Assembly (NCBI RefSeq): GCF_000265245.1
Contig: NZ_AJKS02000003.1
Span: forward strand, 62,001 to 126,000
Origin: Halomonas smyrnensis AAD6
Lineage (GTDB): Bacteria; Pseudomonadota; Gammaproteobacteria; Pseudomonadales; Halomonadaceae
DNA: 64,000 bases
Direction: 5' to 3'
Positions within the stretch are counted from its first letter, which is position 1, and each line of letters starts with the position of its first letter. Positions 58,742 to 64,000 of the stretch are shown here, piece by piece. A program made the translations under genes and the position numbers. Under the pieces are notes generated by a model that was not told where the DNA came from, did no database searches, and saw only the letters and a program-made list of their open reading frames with translations.

Positions 58742-59077
58742 TCAGAGCGTGTAGGTCGGCGCGTCCTTGTCCAGCTGGCCCGCCAGCAGGGTCTCGATAT
58801 GGTCGCGCACGCCCTGGTCCTCGACGCCGAAGTGCACGCCGATGCCCGGCACGCGCCGCCCGGAAACGCCCTCGGGCGAGACCCACACCACGCGGCCGGT
58901 GACCGGCAGGCGTTCGCTCTCCTCGGGCAGGGTCAGCAGCACGAAGACCTCCTGGCCGAGTTCGTAGCGCTCGCGGGTCGGCACGAAGATGCCGCCGCGC
59001 TCCAGCGACGGCATGTAGGCCGAGAGCAGCGTGGGGATATCCCGGATCGTCAGGGAGAGGGCTTTCTGGGCGGACAT
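58742..59077 (-). CDS. pilZ: type IV pilus assembly protein PilZ
   Basis: 111 residues from MSAQKALSLTIRDIP (GGAGG 7 nt upstream). Close in pattern to Pseudomonas PilZ: SLTIRDIPTLLSAYMPSLERGGIFVPT, LGQEVFVLLTLPEE, VVWVSPEGVSG, HIETLLAGQLDKDAPTYTL. It lacks the RxxxR motif of c-di-GMP-binding PilZ domains, as the founding PilZ does. It affects pilus biogenesis through PilB/FimX. Position after holB is conserved in pseudomonads. Confidence 0.9.
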   Translation of the reverse strand: MSAQKALSLTIRDIPTLLSAYMPSLERGGIFVPTRERYELGQEVFVLLTLPEESERLPVTGRVVWVSPEGVSGRRVPGIGVHFGVEDQGVRDHIETLLAGQLDKDAPTYTL

Positions 59078-59102
59078 CGGCGAGCCTCCTCGGGCAGTGT
59101 CT

Positions 59103-61758
<2,656 letters not shown>

Positions 61759-61771
61759 GGGAAGTCCTCGT

Positions 61772-62602
61772 TCAGTCGTGGGGATAGCCGAGCCGCGCGT
61801 GGGCCTCGGCCCGCAGGGCGCGATGGCGATCGCCGATGTCCCAGCGCGCCAGGCGGCGGCCGTCGGCGTCATCGAGCCGGGTCACCGGCCACAGGCCCTG
61901 CACGGAGTTGGCCAGGCACACCGCCTCGGCCGTCGCCAGCGCCTCGGGCGAGGTGTCCGCCTCGCGGATCACGCCGCCGTCGAGCAGCGATGCCCGCAGG
62001 GTGCCGGCCACGCCGCAGCGATCGAGCCGGGGCGTGTACCAGTCGCCGTCCTGCCACCAGAAGAGGTTCATGCAGGTCGCCTCGACCAGTCGCCCCTCGG
62101 CATCGGCGAGCAGGCCCTCGGCGATCTCGGGATCGGACCATTCGGCCCGGGCCAGGACGTTTTCCAGCCGATTGAGATGCTTGAGGCCGGCCAGCGCCGG
62201 CTGGATGCCCAGCCGCAGCCGGCAGTGGCGAACCCGCACGCCGTCGCGCCAGCGGGCCTCGAGCGGCGCGAAGGGCACGGCCTGCCAGCGCAGCCGCGGC
62301 TCGGGCTCGGCGGGCGCGAGATAGCCGCGCCCGCCGGAGCCGCGGGTCAGCATCAGCTTGAGCACCGAGAGCCCCTCGCCGGCCCGGGCCGGCAAGGCGT
62401 CGAGCATGGCCCGGTCCGGCATCGGAATGCCGAGGGTCTCGGCACCGCGGGCCAGCCGGGCCAGGTGCTCGGCCCACAGCCGCGGCTCGCCGTCGCGCAC
62501 CAGCACGGTCTCGAACAGGCCGTCGCCGTAGGCCAGGCCACGGTCGTCGAAGGGCACGCCCTCCCCCGGCGGCAGCCGGGCGACATCGACGCCGCCCGTC
62601 AT
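61772..62602 (-). CDS. pabC: aminodeoxychorismate lyase
   Basis: 276 residues from the ATG at 62602 (AAGG 7 nt upstream); a GTG at 62608 overlapping the fabF stop is an alternative. Fold-type IV PLP enzyme: DDRGLAYGDGLFETVLVRDG, LTRGSGGRGY, the PLP Lys in GLKHLNRLENVLAR and VEATCMNLFWW. It releases p-aminobenzoate for folate. fabF-pabC-mltG is a conserved order. Confidence 0.92.
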   Translation of the reverse strand: MTGGVDVARLPPGEGVPFDDRGLAYGDGLFETVLVRDGEPRLWAEHLARLARGAETLGIPMPDRAMLDALPARAGEGLSVLKLMLTRGSGGRGYLAPAEPEPRLRWQAVPFAPLEARWRDGVRVRHCRLRLGIQPALAGLKHLNRLENVLARAEWSDPEIAEGLLADAEGRLVEATCMNLFWWQDGDWYTPRLDRCGVAGTLRASLLDGGVIREADTSPEALATAEAVCLANSVQGLWPVTRLDDADGRRLARWDIGDRHRALRAEAHARLGYPHD

Positions 62603-62604
62603 GC

Positions 62605-63843
62605 TCACACCTTGGAAAACAGCAGCGTGCCGTTGGTGCCGCCGAAGCCGAAGGAGTTCGACAGGCTGACGTCGATCTTCATCTCCCGGGCGGTATGGGG
62701 CACGTAGTCCAGCTCGCAGCCTTCCTGGGGGTTGTCGAGGTTGATGGTGGGCGGCGCGACCTGATCGCGGATCGCCAGCACCGAGAACACCGCCTCGACG
62801 GCGCCGGCGGCGCCCAGCAGGTGGCCGATCATCGATTTGGTGGAGCTGACCGCCACGTCCTTCGAGGCCTCGCCCAGCACGCGCTCGACGGCGCGGCTCT
62901 CGGCCAGATCGCCGGCCGCGGTGGAGGTGCCGTGGGCGTTGATGTAGTCCACCTCGGCCGGATCGATCTTGGCGTCGCGGATGGCATTCGCCATCGACAG
63001 GGCCGCCCCGCTGCCGTCTTCCGGCGGCGCGGTCATGTGGTGGGCGTCGTCGCTCATGCCGAAGCCGGTCAGCTCGGCGTAGATGGTCGCGCCACGGGCC
63101 TTGGCGTGCTCGTACTCCTCGAGCACCATCACGCCGGCGCCGTCGGAGAGCACGAAGCCGTCGCGATCGCGATCCCAGGGGCGGCTGGCCGCGGCCGGAT
63201 CGTCGTTGCGGGTCGACAGCGCGCGGGCGGCGGAGAAGCCACCCAGACCCAGCGGCGTGGTGGCCATCTCGGCGCCGCCACAGACCATGACATCGGCGTC
63301 GCCGTAGGCGATGGTGCGGGCGCTGTAGCCGATGTTGTGGGTGCCGGTGGTGCAGGCGGTGGTGATGGCGATGTTGGGACCGCGGAAGCCGTGCTGGATC
63401 GCCAGGTTGCCGGAGATCATGTTGATGATCGAGCCCGGCACGAAGAACGGCGAGATGCGGCGTGCGCCGCCCTTCTGCAGGGCATTGTGGTTATGCTCGA
63501 TCATCGGCAGACCGCCGATGCCGGAACCGATCGCCACGCCGATGCGGTGGGCGTTTTCCTCGGTGCACTCGATGCCGGCGTCGCTGATCGCCTGTCCACC
63601 CGCGGCCACGCCGTACTGGATGAACAGATCCATCTTGCGGGCGTCCTTGGGGTTCAGGTAAGGGCTGATGTCGAAGTCCTTGACCGACCCGCCGAACCGC
63701 GTGTTGAAGCCGCTGGCATCGAAGTGCTCGATGGGGGCGATACCGCTCTTCCCGGCCAGGATGTTGCCCCAGCTCTCGTCCACGGTATTGCCGACTGGCG
63801 TGACCAGGCCTAGCCCCGTCACCACAACCCTTCTACGAGCCAT
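62605..63843 (-). CDS. fabF: beta-ketoacyl-ACP synthase II
   Basis: 412 residues. Condensing enzyme of fatty-acid elongation. Catalytic Cys 164 ([12 protein letters not shown]) and two His ([12 protein letters not shown] and [11 protein letters not shown]); [12 protein letters not shown] at the end. GGAGAGC precedes the ATG, the start that matches E. coli FabF. The upstream gene is expected to be acpP, beyond the right edge. Confidence 0.96.
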   Translation of the reverse strand: MARRRVVVTGLGLVTPVGNTVDESWGNILAGKSGIAPIEHFDASGFNTRFGGSVKDFDISPYLNPKDARKMDLFIQYGVAAGGQAISDAGIECTEENAHRIGVAIGSGIGGLPMIEHNHNALQKGGARRISPFFVPGSIINMISGNLAIQHGFRGPNIAITTACTTGTHNIGYSARTIAYGDADVMVCGGAEMATTPLGLGGFSAARALSTRNDDPAAASRPWDRDRDGFVLSDGAGVMVLEEYEHAKARGATIYAELTGFGMSDDAHHMTAPPEDGSGAALSMANAIRDAKIDPAEVDYINAHGTSTAAGDLAESRAVERVLGEASKDVAVSSTKSMIGHLLGAAGAVEAVFSVLAIRDQVAPPTINLDNPQEGCELDYVPHTAREMKIDVSLSNSFGFGGTNGTLLFSKV

Positions 63844-63949
63844 CCGCTCTCCTCCAGATCCAGATAGTGTCACGGCCCCGCGGGACCGTCTTGGCGCGCA
63901 TTATACCCGAGTCCGCGGCCGCTGTGGTCGCGCGCCCCCCAGATAGCAC

Positions 63950-63980
63950 GAGAGCCGTCCTGCATGGCAGGACGGCTCTC
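63950..63980. repeat. 14-bp inverted repeat upstream of fabF
   Basis: Stem 63950-63963/63967-63980 (gagagccgtcctgc), loop ATG, with no T-run on either strand. It lies where acpP would end and the fabF leader begins, so it may adjust the acpP:fabF ratio. Confidence 0.55.
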
Positions 63981-64000
63981 TCACCAGGGCGCGTGGCCCC

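Overview
The window is about 64 kb of dense, GC-rich (roughly two thirds G+C by eye) chromosome. It looks like a halophilic gammaproteobacterium of the Halomonas/Chromohalobacter group. This placement is an inference from gene order and protein similarity: an algU-mucA-mucB-mucD block feeding into lepA-lepB-rnc-era-recO-pdxJ-acpS, an rlmD-relA-mazG block, a pabC-mltG-tmk-holB-pilZ-tatD block, and a TtpC-type TonB cluster. No rRNA, tRNA, CRISPR array, prophage or insertion sequence was recognised. Almost everything is core chromosome; accessory interest lies in small intergenic or orphan elements.

Layout. 1-1.2 kb: 3' end of a nitrilase-family gene, a broken LysR regulator and a short unidentified coding remnant. 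1.3-10.0 kb: proS, a lytic transglycosylase, a 40-residue CcoM-like membrane peptide behind two Anr/FNR-like boxes, slyD, rfaH, ampG, a SEC-C/TPR protein and an ABC1/UbiB kinase. 10.2-13.8 kb: topB, panE and an orphan outer-membrane-like protein. 13.9-22.0 kb (minus): ppc, mazG, relA, rlmD, cysM, divergent from the hybrid sensor kinase barA/gacS (22.1-24.8 kb).

24.8-35.7 kb is one long minus-strand run read as rpoE, rseA, rseB, mucD, lepA, lepB, rnc, era, recO, pdxJ, acpS. It joins envelope-stress sigma control to protein export, RNA processing, repair and cofactor synthesis. An 8-bp tandem repeat sits just upstream of recO, and PdxJ carries a His/Cys-rich tail. 36-41.8 kb: aroG, an Nmad3-like protein, a CtaG-like membrane protein with an SCO copper chaperone, and dinG. 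42-44.5 kb: rhlB, a small basic protein and xthA.

44.5-50.2 kb: a six-gene TonB energy-transduction operon (DUF3450, ttpC, exbB, exbD, tonB, TPR), divergent from an unknown 135-residue gene. The shared region holds two Fur-box-like sequences, so the locus is probably iron-controlled. 50.3-54.0 kb: etfBA divergent from the ETF:quinone oxidoreductase gene, with a PsrA-type palindrome between them, fitting fatty-acid beta-oxidation. 54.3-64 kb (minus): fabF, pabC, mltG, tmk, holB, pilZ, tatD, then DUF1285, a UvrD-like helicase and sseA.

The strongest leads are the Anr/FNR class II promoter geometry in front of the CcoM-like gene, the 12-copy octanucleotide repeat that is continuously open into recO, the Fur-box gene of unknown function, and the Nmad3-like gene.
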